A stretch of DNA of 23,000 nucleotides from Erysipelotrichaceae bacterium (GCA_017418585.1 JAFONG010000183.1:1-23000), one strand, 5' to 3'; shown: positions 6,346 to 13,664, counted from the first letter of the stretch. The notes: a model not told the origin generated them from the letters alone. Translations and numbers: made by a program.

Positions 6346-7542
6346 ATGCATACTTCAAAAGAAATCATAGATAAAACCAATCTGTACGGTGCCCACAACT
6401 ATGCGCCGAAACCGGTCGTCATCGTGAAAGCCGAAGGGGCCGTTGTAACTGATCCGGAAGGCAGAGAATACTATGACATGCTGTCGGCATATTCAGCTCA
6501 CAACTTCGGCCACCGTCATCCCGAGATCGTTGCAGCTGCCAAAGAACAGCTGGATAAATGTACACTGACAAGCCGTGCGTTCCATTGCGAGAATCTGGGC
6601 GAGTTTTATGAAAGCCTGGCAAAACTGACAGGCAAGGATATGGTCCTGCCGATGAACACCGGTGCAGAAGCGGTTGAGACTGCCTTGAAGACGGCCCGTC
6701 TGTGGGGAACCCGCGTCAAGGGCGTTGAAAACGAGAAACAGGAGATCATCACCTGTGCGAACAATTTCCATGGACGTACCATCACGATCATCAGCTTTTC
6801 GACCGATCCGCTGGCTAAGGACGGCTATGGTCCGTATACTCCGGGATTCAAGACCATTCCTTACGGCGATGCGAATGCGCTGCGCGAAGCCATCACACCT
6901 AATACCGTCGCTTTCCTGGCTGAACCGATACAGGGGGAAGCGGGCATCATTCTTCCGCCGGACGGATGGCTCAAGGAAGTCCGCGAAATCTGTACGGAAA
7001 ACAACATCCTCTTCCTTGCGGATGAAGTTCAGACCGGATTTGCCCGTACCGGTGACATGTTCGCCTGCTGGCATGAAGATGTAATCCCGGATATTTACAT
7101 CATGGGCAAGGCCCTCGGAGGAGGCGTTATGCCGTTGTCCGCCATTGCGGCGAATGAAGACATCCTTGGGCTTTATACACCGGGTTCACACGGCTCCACT
7201 TTCGGCGGCAACCCTTTGGCCTGTGCCTGCGGCATCAAGGCGCTCGAAATCCTGCAGCGCGACGATTATCCGAAGATGGCCAGAGAAAAAGGAAAGTACT
7301 TCATGGATGCTCTAAAGAAGATCAATAATCCGGAAATCAAGGAGATCCGCGGCCGCGGTCTGCTGGTTGGCGTCGAGTTCTACGGGGATGCATTCGACTA
7401 TGTCAAGGCATGTATCCATGAGGGTGTACTCTGCAAAGAGACGCATGATCATACGATCCGTTTTGCGCCGCCTATCCCAATTTCTTACGAACAGCTGGAT
7501 GATGCCATTGCCCGCATCACAAAAGCGCTCAGCAGAGAATAA
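6346..7542 (+). CDS. rocD: Ornithine aminotransferase
   Basis: This 398-residue PLP enzyme of aminotransferase class III transfers the delta-amino group of ornithine to 2-oxoglutarate, giving glutamate gamma-semialdehyde and glutamate. Visible features are the N-terminal YGAHNYAPKPVV motif typical of RocD, MNTGAEAVETALK for phosphate binding, FHGRT, LADEVQTG with the PLP-ring aspartate Asp226, and YIMGKALGGG with the Schiff-base Lys255. HGSTFGGNPLAC follows. The length matches the family. It starts 30 bases after pruA with an AGGAG site, so both are co-transcribed, and the pair converts one ornithine to two glutamates. Use of arginine or ornithine as a nitrogen or carbon source is the likely role. 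Alternatives such as acetylornithine aminotransferase are less likely given the neighbour. Confidence 0.95.
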   Translation: MHTSKEIIDKTNLYGAHNYAPKPVVIVKAEGAVVTDPEGREYYDMLSAYSAHNFGHRHPEIVAAAKEQLDKCTLTSRAFHCENLGEFYESLAKLTGKDMVLPMNTGAEAVETALKTARLWGTRVKGVENEKQEIITCANNFHGRTITIISFSTDPLAKDGYGPYTPGFKTIPYGDANALREAITPNTVAFLAEPIQGEAGIILPPDGWLKEVREICTENNILFLADEVQTGFARTGDMFACWHEDVIPDIYIMGKALGGGVMPLSAIAANEDILGLYTPGSHGSTFGGNPLACACGIKALEILQRDDYPKMAREKGKYFMDALKKINNPEIKEIRGRGLLVGVEFYGDAFDYVKACIHEGVLCKETHDHTIRFAPPIPISYEQLDDAIARITKALSRE

Positions 7543-7666
7543 TAGCAGGAAATACACTTATTAAGAATTCATTCTGAAAGAACAGGCTCATTTATTTCTG
7601 GTCCTGTCCTGTTTGATAATGAAATGGATTAAACTAAAGCGTTTATACAGATGGAAAGGAATAAAA

Positions 7667-8653
7667 ATGAAAAAGAGACTGGGAATCACAATGGGAGATC
7701 CGGCAGGAATCGGCCCGGAGATCATTCTCAAGATCATGAATGTTTATCTAAATAACGTTGTCATCTATGGTTCTTTTGATGTTCTGGACCATTATAATCA
7801 AAAGTTTGGATATGGGTTTTCATTAAAACAAATCAATGATCCAGATGAAGCGTCTGACAACAAAATCAATATTATCGATCCGAATACATTAAGACATACG
7901 GATTTCATCACTGGAAATCTATCGGCAGCATGCGGAAAAAGCGCATATCTTTATCTGGAAAGAGCCGTCAAAGATGCTCTGAACTTAAGAATCAGAGCAA
8001 TCATTACCTGTCCTTTGAATAAAGAAGCCTTGCATTTGGGTGGATACAACTATGCCGGTCATACCGAGATTCTTGCTGAACTGACTCATACAGCAGGATG
8101 CGCCATGCTGTTATGGTCAAACAGACTAAAGACAATTCATGTTTCTACCCATGTTTCTCTTGCCGAAGCAATTCGAAGAGTTAAAAAAGAAAGAATTGTT
8201 GAAGTAAGCCTGATGGCACATGATGTTTTATGCAAAGCGGGCTACGACAAGCCTAGAATCGCAGTAGCAGGGCTGAATCCTCATGCCGGTGAGAACGGAT
8301 TATTCGGAGAGGAAGAAATCAGAGAGATCATGCCGGCTGTAAGTGAACTGAGAGAAAAAGGGTTAAACATTTCTGGGCCGATACCGCCTGATACTGTTTT
8401 TCTGAAATGTCTGAAAAGAGAATACGATCTGGTAGTAGCCATGTATCATGATCAAGGCCATATTCCTTTAAAACTGCTTGATTTTGACGGTGGTGTAAAC
8501 ATAACCTGCGGTCTGCCGATTATCAGGACTTCGGTAGATCATGGGACTGCTTTCGATATTGCCGGAAAGAATAGCGCGAAACCCGATTCACTGATCAAGG
8601 CCATTGAAGCTGCAGATATGATTTCAAGAATCAGGGATATCGAACATCTGTAA
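7667..8653 (+). CDS. pdxA: PdxA-family 4-phospho-hydroxyacid dehydrogenase
   Basis: This 328-residue protein is a PdxA-family NAD-dependent dehydrogenase. Family members oxidise 4-phosphohydroxy-L-threonine in vitamin B6 synthesis; PdxA2 members act on D-threonate or D-erythronate 4-phosphate in sugar-acid breakdown. Metal-site histidines are visible at 162 (STHVS), 206 (LNPHAGEN) and 261 (YHDQGH), with the spacing known from E. coli PdxA. GITMGDPAGIGPE opens the protein and YAGHTE (His132) is the phosphate/substrate motif. I chose ATG 7667 with AAAGGA upstream; 18 earlier codons in frame look unlike the family. No other B6 genes or four-carbon sugar-acid kinase are nearby, so B6 synthesis and PdxA2 roles cannot be separated. 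The gene is AT-rich (about 36% GC over 7741-8040 against about 54% over 6601-6900), suggesting a different origin. Confidence 0.9.
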   Translation: MKKRLGITMGDPAGIGPEIILKIMNVYLNNVVIYGSFDVLDHYNQKFGYGFSLKQINDPDEASDNKINIIDPNTLRHTDFITGNLSAACGKSAYLYLERAVKDALNLRIRAIITCPLNKEALHLGGYNYAGHTEILAELTHTAGCAMLLWSNRLKTIHVSTHVSLAEAIRRVKKERIVEVSLMAHDVLCKAGYDKPRIAVAGLNPHAGENGLFGEEEIREIMPAVSELREKGLNISGPIPPDTVFLKCLKREYDLVVAMYHDQGHIPLKLLDFDGGVNITCGLPIIRTSVDHGTAFDIAGKNSAKPDSLIKAIEAADMISRIRDIEHL

Positions 8654-8683
8654 CAGATACATACGAACATGAATCTGTTCATG
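8652..8683. repeat. Overlapping inverted repeats between pdxA and plsY
   Basis: AACAGAT (8652-8658) pairs with ATCTGTT (8673-8679). Overlapping it, CATGAA (8668-8673) pairs with TTCATG (8678-8683). The two foldings are mutually exclusive and there is no T-tract. The stretch overlaps the plsY -35 region. It may be a weak terminator of pdxA or an operator of plsY. Confidence 0.35.
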
Positions 8684-8704
8684 CGAGAATAATGCTAATA
8701 TAAT
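8676..8704 (+). promoter_or_regulatory. plsY promoter with -10 six bases before the ATG (leaderless)
   Basis: Perfect TATAAT at 8699-8704 and a TGTTCA -35 candidate at 8676-8681 are separated by 17 bases. Only six bases separate the -10 from the ATG at 8711, so transcription should begin at or next to the A of the start codon. There is no room for a ribosome binding site. Confidence 0.6.
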
Positions 8705-8710
8705 AGATAT

Positions 8711-9325
8711 ATGAATTATATCCTTACATCACTGATTTCCTACCTGCTGGGAAGTTTCAATATCGCTTATTTTGTTTCCAAGGCTCACGGTTTTGACATC
8801 CGCGAAACGGGAAGCAGGAATGCCGGTGCCAGCAACATGAAAGTCAACTTCGGCTGGGGTGCAGGCATCATGACCTGTCTGATCGACATGGCGAAGGCCA
8901 TCATCGCCATGAAGCTGTGTGCCTATCTGTTCCCGAATGACGAAGTCATACCGGCTCTAGCGGGAGCCATGACCATCGTCGGTCACATCTATCCGTTTTA
9001 CATGGGTTTCCATGGTGGAAAGGGATTTGCCAGCTACATCGGCATGCTTCTGGGTCTGAACTGGAAGTTCGCTCTTGTCATCATGGCACTGACTGCGGTC
9101 GTTACGCTTTTAAGCAACTACATCGTCGTGGGAACACTGACCACAATGGTTGCTGTCCCGCTTTATCTGATCATTTCTAAGGCAAACATTTATGTCACTC
9201 TGATCGTTTCGGCTGTTTCTGCGCTGATCGTCTACAAGCACCGCATCAACATCAAGAGGATCATCAACCATGAGGAGATCGTTGTGTTCGACAGAAGCAA
9301 AAAGAAGCAGCAGAAAGACAATTAA
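8711..9325 (+). CDS. plsY: Acyl-phosphate:glycerol-3-phosphate acyltransferase PlsY
   Basis: This 204-residue inner-membrane enzyme transfers an acyl group from acyl-phosphate (made by PlsX) to glycerol 3-phosphate, the first step of phospholipid synthesis in most Gram-positives. All three PlsY motifs are visible: GSRNAGASN (about residues 34-42), GHIYPFYMGFHGGKG (about 94-108) with the catalytic loop, and KHRINIKR near the C-terminus. About seven membrane segments fit the family. The C-terminal tail is lysine and glutamine rich and presumably cytoplasmic. The gene appears monocistronic: a terminator overlaps its stop codon, and its promoter -10 ends six bases before the ATG, so the mRNA is probably leaderless. 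No Shine-Dalgarno is present. It is an essential gene in many Firmicutes. Confidence 0.95.
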   Translation: MNYILTSLISYLLGSFNIAYFVSKAHGFDIRETGSRNAGASNMKVNFGWGAGIMTCLIDMAKAIIAMKLCAYLFPNDEVIPALAGAMTIVGHIYPFYMGFHGGKGFASYIGMLLGLNWKFALVIMALTAVVTLLSNYIVVGTLTTMVAVPLYLIISKANIYVTLIVSAVSALIVYKHRINIKRIINHEEIVVFDRSKKKQQKDN

Positions 9326-9348
9326 CAGGATCCGACGATCCTGTTTTT
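9324..9348 (+). terminator. Intrinsic terminator of plsY
   Basis: A perfect 9-bp stem (AACAGGATC and complement) with a CGAC loop ends in TTTTT. It overlaps the plsY stop codon. Confidence 0.9.
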
Positions 9349-9349
9349 G

Positions 9350-9355
9350 TATAAT
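9350..9355 (+). promoter_or_regulatory. -10 candidate for the ABM-domain gene
   Basis: TATAAT lies directly after the plsY terminator T-tract. Its -35 would fall inside the terminator stem. The leader to the ATG at 9419 would be about 55-60 bases. Confidence 0.4.
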
Positions 9356-9418
9356 ATAAGATAGTAGAAACAGATTTAAATCGGAATAAAAGAATCATAT
9401 GAAAGCGAGGTGTATTGA

Positions 9419-9739
9419 ATGATAACGGTTCATCTTTATTACACCGGGGAAGGTGGAAACGCCCGGAACTTTGCACAGGAAATGGAAGAGACAGGAATCG
9501 CCGAAGCGATCCGCAATGAACCGGGGAATCTGGGATACAGGTATTTCCAGCCTCTGGATGATCCTGAAACGGTACTGCTGATAGATTCCTGGAAGGATCA
9601 GGAAGCTATCGACATTCATCATGCTTCAAAGATGATGAAACAGATCGCCGAACTAAGAGAGAAATACGATCTGCACATGCGGGCGGAACGTTTTGTCAGT
9701 GAAGAAATGGGAGGAGATGAGAAGTTTATCCGTAAATAA
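9419..9739 (+). CDS. Antibiotic biosynthesis monooxygenase (ABM) domain protein
   Basis: This 106-residue protein has the ABM ferredoxin-like fold used by small quinol monooxygenases (YgiN-like) and related enzymes; many members remain without known substrate. The pattern is ITVHLYY (first strand), a helix AQEMEETGIAEAIRNEPG, then LGYRYFQPLDDPETVLLIDSWKDQEAIDIHHAS with the conserved GYxxY strand, the D/E-x-W motif and the histidine before the long C-terminal helix. It probably works as a dimer in the cytoplasm. The ribosome binding site is GCGAGG eight bases before the ATG. It stands alone between the plsY terminator and tRNA-Val. A protective or oxidative role is possible, but nothing in the sequence decides this. 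Confidence 0.8.
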   Translation: MITVHLYYTGEGGNARNFAQEMEETGIAEAIRNEPGNLGYRYFQPLDDPETVLLIDSWKDQEAIDIHHASKMMKQIAELREKYDLHMRAERFVSEEMGGDEKFIRK

Positions 9740-9751
9740 TCTGTAAAGAGA

Positions 9752-9757
9752 TATAAT
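9752..9757 (+). promoter_or_regulatory. -10 of tRNA-Val
   Basis: TATAAT lies 12 bases before the first base of the tRNA, right after the stop of the ABM gene. No clear -35 is seen, so co-transcription with the ABM gene is also possible. Confidence 0.5.
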
Positions 9758-9769
9758 AGATGTAGGAAC

Positions 9770-9845
9770 GGAGGATTAGCTCAGTTGGGAGAGCGCGCCC
9801 TTCACAGGGGTGATGTCGCAGGTTCAAGTCCTGTATTCTCCACCA
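9770..9845 (+). tRNA. tRNA-Val (anticodon CAC)
   Basis: The 76-base gene folds into a complete cloverleaf. The acceptor stem GGAGGAT pairs with ATTCTCC (one G-T), the D stem is GCTC/GAGC, and the anticodon stem CGCCC/GGGTG has loop TTCACAG, so the anticodon is CAC for codon GUG. The variable loop has five bases, and the T arm is GCAGG/CCTGT with loop TTCAAGT. The 3' CCA is encoded. A terminator follows ten bases later. Confidence 0.93.
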
Positions 9846-9855
9846 TTGAAAGGAT

Positions 9856-9876
9856 AAGGATCTTATGATCCTTTTT
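9856..9876 (+). terminator. Intrinsic terminator of tRNA-Val
   Basis: AAGGATC pairs with GATCCTT across a TTAT loop, followed by further T. The same stem sequence serves tRNA-Ala at 11738. Confidence 0.85.
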
Positions 9877-9892
9877 ATATGTTTCTTTTAAC

Positions 9893-9914
9893 ATTAAAAT
9901 GGTATGATTTTAAT
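9893..9914 (+). promoter_or_regulatory. pfp promoter -10 inside a perfect inverted repeat
   Basis: ATTAAAAT (9893-9900), six bases, and ATTTTAAT (9907-9914) form a perfect inverted repeat. A TATGAT -10 candidate (9903-9908) lies in its centre. A dimeric regulator bound here would block RNA polymerase. No known box is matched with confidence. Confidence 0.45.
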
Positions 9915-9931
9915 AGAAAAAGGAGTAAAGT

Positions 9932-11596
9932 ATGATGAATATTTCACCGCTTCAGAAAGAAAGACTTCAGTATAATCCAAAATTACCGGGAATGCTTAGA
10001 AACGGCATTTCCGAGATCTGTGTAAAAGAAGGAAAAGAGACGGAAAGCGTAGCCGATCAGGCTAAGATCAAGGAGCTTTTCCCGAATACTTACGGCAAGA
10101 GAGAAATCACGTTCGAGAAAGGCCAGAATACCTCTTTGGCAAAGAAACAGGTCGTAGGCGTTATCCTTTCCGGCGGACAGGCTCCGGGCGGACATAATGT
10201 CGTATGCGGTCTGTATGATGCCTTGAAAGCCACCAATAAGGAAAATGTATTGTATGGATTCAAGGGCGGACCTAGCGGCCTGCTGGAAGACGACTATCTG
10301 ATATTTGATGATGAATACATCGATCAGTTCAGGAATACGGGCGGATTCGATATTATCGGTTCCGGCAGAACCAAGCTAGAAACCAGGGAGCAGTTTGCGG
10401 TTGCGGCAGAGGTATGCAAGAAGCATGGCATCACGGCTATCGTTATCATCGGCGGTGACGACTCCAATACCAATGCGGCTGTGCTTGCGGAATACTTTGC
10501 GGCACATGAAACAGGAGTACAGGTAATCGGCTGTCCGAAGACGATCGACGGCGACTTGAAGAACGAGGACATCGAGTGTTCTTTCGGTTTCGATACTGCC
10601 ACCAAGACTTACAGCGAGCTGATCGGCAACATCGAAAGAGATGCCAATTCGGCCAAGAAATACTGGCACTTCATCAAAGTCATGGGACGCTCCGCTTCTC
10701 ATGTCGCTCTGGAGTGCGCATTACAGACTCAGCCTAACATCTGTCTGATCGGTGAAGAAGTAGCTGAAAAGAAGATGTCGCTCTCTGCGATCGCCGACTA
10801 TATTACGGATGCGGTTGCGGAAAGAGGAAACAATGGCATGAACTTCGGTGTTGCAATCATTCCTGAAGGCATCGTGGAATTCGTTCCGGAATTCTCTGTA
10901 TTGATTGCGGAGATCAACGAACTGCTGGCGGGAGAAAAGGCTGAAGAATTCAATAGCCTGTCTACCTGGAAAGAAAGATATGCCTTTATCGAAAAGGGTC
11001 TGACCAGACAGTCGATGGATGTCTTTGCGATCCTTCCGGAAAGCATTCAGCAGCAGCTGTTCATGGAAAGAGATCCGCACGGCAACGTGCAGGTATCCCT
11101 GATCGAATCCGAGAAGCTCTTCTCTGCATTGGTCAAGGCAAAACTGGCTGAGAGAAAGAAGGCCGGAACCTACAAGGGCAAGTTCTCCGCTCTGCACCAC
11201 TTCTTCGGCTATGAAGGAAGATGCGCGTTCCCGTCCAACTTCGATGCGGACTACTGCTACTCGCTGGGCTACAACGCATTCATGCTGATACAGTACGGAT
11301 ACAACGGCTATCTGTCCCAGATCTCTAATCTGTCGAAACCGGCAGAAGAGTGGGTCGCAGGCGGCATGCCGATTACGAAGATGATGAACATCGAAAGAAG
11401 ACACGGAGAAGACAAGCCGGTTATCAGAAAAGCTCTGGTAGAACTTGACGGCAATCCGTTCAAGTACTTTGCCGCACATCGTGAGAAATGGGCTGTCGAG
11501 ACCTGCTACACCTATCCGGGTGCGATCCAGTATTACGGACCAAGCGATGTCTGCGATCAGACGACCAGAACCCTGGCTCTGGAAAAAGGAGAATAA
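9932..11596 (+). CDS. pfp: Pyrophosphate-dependent 6-phosphofructokinase
   Basis: This 554-residue enzyme belongs to the long clade of diphosphate:fructose-6-phosphate 1-phosphotransferases (plant, Borrelia and Bacteroides type). It phosphorylates fructose 6-phosphate using PPi in a near-reversible step of glycolysis. Visible motifs are ILSGGQAPGGHN at about 78-89, GGDDSNTN at 174-181, where Asp replaces the Gly of the ATP-type GGDGS loop and favours PPi, and PKTIDGD at 202-208 with catalytic Asp206 and the PPi-linked Lys203. MGRSASH follows at about 232-238. The strong AAAAGGAG site supports the ATG at 9932; a second ATG follows at once and could also be used. The gene is flanked by two tRNA genes and has its own terminator. 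An ATP-type PfkA is not in the window. Confidence 0.95.
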   Translation: MMNISPLQKERLQYNPKLPGMLRNGISEICVKEGKETESVADQAKIKELFPNTYGKREITFEKGQNTSLAKKQVVGVILSGGQAPGGHNVVCGLYDALKATNKENVLYGFKGGPSGLLEDDYLIFDDEYIDQFRNTGGFDIIGSGRTKLETREQFAVAAEVCKKHGITAIVIIGGDDSNTNAAVLAEYFAAHETGVQVIGCPKTIDGDLKNEDIECSFGFDTATKTYSELIGNIERDANSAKKYWHFIKVMGRSASHVALECALQTQPNICLIGEEVAEKKMSLSAIADYITDAVAERGNNGMNFGVAIIPEGIVEFVPEFSVLIAEINELLAGEKAEEFNSLSTWKERYAFIEKGLTRQSMDVFAILPESIQQQLFMERDPHGNVQVSLIESEKLFSALVKAKLAERKKAGTYKGKFSALHHFFGYEGRCAFPSNFDADYCYSLGYNAFMLIQYGYNGYLSQISNLSKPAEEWVAGGMPITKMMNIERRHGEDKPVIRKALVELDGNPFKYFAAHREKWAVETCYTYPGAIQYYGPSDVCDQTTRTLALEKGE

Positions 11597-11602
11597 AAGA
11601 TG

Positions 11603-11630
11603 AAAGGCTTCCATTGTGAAGCCTTTTCTT
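11603..11630 (+). terminator. Intrinsic terminator of pfp
   Basis: AAAGGCTTC pairs with GAAGCCTTT around a six-base loop, followed by TCTT. It lies seven bases after the pfp stop. Confidence 0.85.
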
Positions 11631-11634
11631 GTGC

Positions 11635-11640
11635 TATAAT
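11635..11640 (+). promoter_or_regulatory. -10 of tRNA-Ala
   Basis: TATAAT lies 11 bases before the tRNA. The -35 would fall within the pfp terminator loop and is not well conserved. Confidence 0.55.
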
Positions 11641-11651
11641 AGTGCTGTGAT

Positions 11652-11727
11652 GGGGCGTTAGCGCAGTTGGGAGCGCGTATCGCTGGCAGCGATAAGGTCA
11701 CGGGTTCGAATCCCGTACGCTCCACCA
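11652..11727 (+). tRNA. tRNA-Ala (anticodon GGC)
   Basis: The 76-base cloverleaf is complete. Acceptor GGGGCGT pairs with ACGCTCC (one G-T), the D stem is GCGC/GCGC, and the anticodon stem TATCG/CGATA carries loop CTGGCAG, giving anticodon GGC for codons GCC/GCU. The variable loop is AGGTC, the T arm is ACGGG/CCCGT with loop TTCGAAT, and CCA is encoded. Confidence 0.93.
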
Positions 11728-11737
11728 TTGGCGGAAT

Positions 11738-11759
11738 AAGGATCATTGCGATCCTTTTT
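11738..11759 (+). terminator. Intrinsic terminator of tRNA-Ala
   Basis: AAGGATC pairs with GATCCTT around an ATTGC loop, followed by TTTG. Only about 22 bases separate it from the next ATG, so read-through may supply the downstream gene. Confidence 0.8.
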
Positions 11760-11781
11760 GTTAGAAAAGGGAGAATACGAT

Positions 11782-12318
11782 ATGAAGATAGAAGTGAACA
11801 CCAGAGGAAGCAGGGAATACTATGACGAGTTTCTTTACATTGTTCCTAGATATAAGAAATACCAGAAGAATCTCAATAAGAAGACGCATAGACTGACGTA
11901 CTATCTGACTGTTTACGAAGTCCTGGCCTTCATCGTAGGAGGGCTGAACGCCTACTTCTACTATCTGAACGGAAACGTCATCCATCTCGTGATGGCCTGC
12001 ATGCTGGGACTGATGCTAGTCATCTATCTGCGCTATCATCTTGCGGTCGGCAGACAGATCAAGACATACCTGAACGAAAAGGGAAACAAGGAAATCGAGA
12101 TCAATGAAGAGTATGTCGGATTCAGGGATGATTCCAAGGACATCAGACTGAAATGGGATGAACTCAGCGGTATTGTTACCGGCAGATACGGAATCTGTTT
12201 CATTCCGAAAGACCAGACCGGCATACTGATATCCGTCAGCAGGGAATACGAAGATGAAGTCAGAAAAGGACTGCGTGAAATCGGCAGGGAGTATCTGATG
12301 ACAGAAGACAGGAAATAA
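11782..12318 (+). CDS. YcxB-like membrane protein
   Basis: This 178-residue protein has the layout of the YcxB-like family (PF14317). A short N-terminal cytoplasmic region is followed by two transmembrane helices (about residues 42-65 and 70-85), then a C-terminal beta-rich domain containing the characteristic stretch KEIEINEEYVGFRDDSKDIRLKWDELSGI and FIPKDQTGILISVSREY. The family function is unknown. I chose ATG 11782 with AAAGGGAG upstream; the frame can be extended to 11746, but that would begin inside the tRNA-Ala terminator. No promoter fits between that terminator and the ATG, so expression may depend on read-through from tRNA-Ala. The gene ends at a bidirectional terminator facing the PTS operon. 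Confidence 0.75.
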   Translation: MKIEVNTRGSREYYDEFLYIVPRYKKYQKNLNKKTHRLTYYLTVYEVLAFIVGGLNAYFYYLNGNVIHLVMACMLGLMLVIYLRYHLAVGRQIKTYLNEKGNKEIEINEEYVGFRDDSKDIRLKWDELSGIVTGRYGICFIPKDQTGILISVSREYEDEVRKGLREIGREYLMTEDRK

Positions 12319-12350
12319 AAAAAGAGCTGCATCTGCAGCTCTTTGTTTTG
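12316..12350. terminator. Bidirectional terminator between ycxB-like gene and ulaA
   Basis: A long palindrome (12321-12344, 10-11 bp stem, AAAGAGCTGC and complement) has GTTTTG after it on the plus strand and a run of about seven T on the minus strand. It serves both convergent genes. Confidence 0.88.
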
Positions 12351-12366
12351 CTTACTGTACTTAAAA

Positions 12367-13629
12367 CTAGTGCAGCAGTCTGGCAATCAGGCCTTCGATA
12401 ATGCCGAACAGCGAGAAGTCCTGTCCGCCGTATACCAGCATCCATGGCTGAATGGTATTGTTGAAGAAGTAAGCGCCAAAGCCTACCAGCAGCACCATTA
12501 CAACACCGTTGATTGCGCAGGCGATGATTGTACCTCTGATACCGCCCTTTGCGTTTGCTACGATTGCGGCACAGCCGTTCTCGAAGAAGCAGGTGAAGAT
12601 CAACGGAAGGATAACGGTCGGGAACATGCCTCTGGTGAGCAGGATGGTGATCGTAGAAGTGATGACCGCTACGATGAAACCGATCAGCAGAGAGTTAGGA
12701 CCATAACCGAACAATACCGGGCAATCCAGTGCAGGAATAGCACCCGGAACGACTTTTTCCGCAATACCCTTGAAAGCAGGAACGATTTCGGCAATCAGCA
12801 TACGTACACCCTGAAGCATGACGGTAACGCCGACACCGAAGTATACGGAGTGAATGAACCAGTAAGAGAAGAAGCTTCCGCCGTAGCCGAATACTTCAGC
12901 TGGAGCAAGACCGTTGGCCTGTAATACAAAGTACATGACGATGTAGACCAGGGAAATGGCCAGTGAACCGGTGATGGATACTTCTCTTAAGAAGCCTAAT
13001 GACTTCGGAAGTTTCAGGTCTTCGCAGCTCTTGGACTTGTCACCGACAATCGGAGCGATCAGGCCGGCCAGAACAGACAGTGTCGTAGTCGGGTGACCGA
13101 TCGAGAAGTCTTCTTTGCCTGTAACGTCTTTAACCAGAGGTCTCATCAGGTTTGGAGCGACGATCATGTACAGAGCCGTAAATACGGCAGCCAGACCGAT
13201 CAGTTTGCCGCCTGTCAGACCTGCGTCAACACCGGCAGCGATGAAGACATACGGGAACCAGTAGAGCATGTGTCCTGTCAGGAAGACAGTCTTCCAAGGA
13301 GTGAAACGGGCAACCAGAAGGTTGATCGCAAAGGCAACGATCATGACAATACCGATCTGCGTACCGTACTGACCGCCGATGTCGATGTTCGCTCCGGCGT
13401 TGCCAGGCATCAGCGTATTGAAGGCATTGATGATACCATCGATGGAGTTGCCGGTGATAAGACCGGTACCGGTATTCAATACGAAGAAGCCTACTGCCGT
13501 CATCAGAGTTCCTCTAATGACTTCAGAAACCGATTTCTTCTGCAGGATCAGACCGATCATTGCTACTAAAGCAAGGAAGATCGCACCCTGACCAAAGATC
13601 TCATTGATAATAAAATTGAGAATTGCCAT
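12367..13629 (-). CDS. ulaA: PTS ascorbate-type transporter subunit IIC
   Basis: This 420-residue polytopic membrane protein is an EIIC of the ascorbate (Ula/SgaT) PTS family, the channel that takes up its substrate for phosphorylation. About ten to twelve membrane segments are visible. Recognisable family stretches are the N-terminal GTLMTAVGFFVLNTGTGLI, the central GQYGTQIGIVMIVAF and FTPWKTVFLTGHMLYWFPY, and GHPTTTLSVLAGL. The ribosome binding site on the minus strand is AAGGGGG. It is the third gene of a IIA-IIB-IIC operon, 35 bases after IIB. No ulaD, E, F or G (phosphoascorbate catabolism) genes are in the window, so ascorbate as substrate rests on family resemblance only; a related sugar acid is possible. 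Confidence 0.9.
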   Translation of the reverse strand: MAILNFIINEIFGQGAIFLALVAMIGLILQKKSVSEVIRGTLMTAVGFFVLNTGTGLITGNSIDGIINAFNTLMPGNAGANIDIGGQYGTQIGIVMIVAFAINLLVARFTPWKTVFLTGHMLYWFPYVFIAAGVDAGLTGGKLIGLAAVFTALYMIVAPNLMRPLVKDVTGKEDFSIGHPTTTLSVLAGLIAPIVGDKSKSCEDLKLPKSLGFLREVSITGSLAISLVYIVMYFVLQANGLAPAEVFGYGGSFFSYWFIHSVYFGVGVTVMLQGVRMLIAEIVPAFKGIAEKVVPGAIPALDCPVLFGYGPNSLLIGFIVAVITSTITILLTRGMFPTVILPLIFTCFFENGCAAIVANAKGGIRGTIIACAINGVVMVLLVGFGAYFFNNTIQPWMLVYGGQDFSLFGIIEGLIARLLH

Positions 13630-13664
13630 AAAAATACCCCCTTCTTTATTTGTAATAGCTTTCT

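Noticed and set aside
7613..7666. Longer start for pdxA
   Set aside because: The additional residues are unlike PdxA, and a ribosome binding site stands directly before ATG 7667.
10721..11746. Long minus-strand ORF (341 codons) over pfp and tRNA-Ala, beginning with a VERTGFEPVT-like segment
   Set aside because: Its N-terminal part is the translation of the antisense strand of tRNA-Ala, a well-known false-gene signature, and the rest is antisense to the clear pfp gene.
12343..13569. Plus-strand ORFs of 158-193 codons within the PTS operon
   Set aside because: Antisense to ulaA; highly polar low-information shadows of a membrane protein gene.
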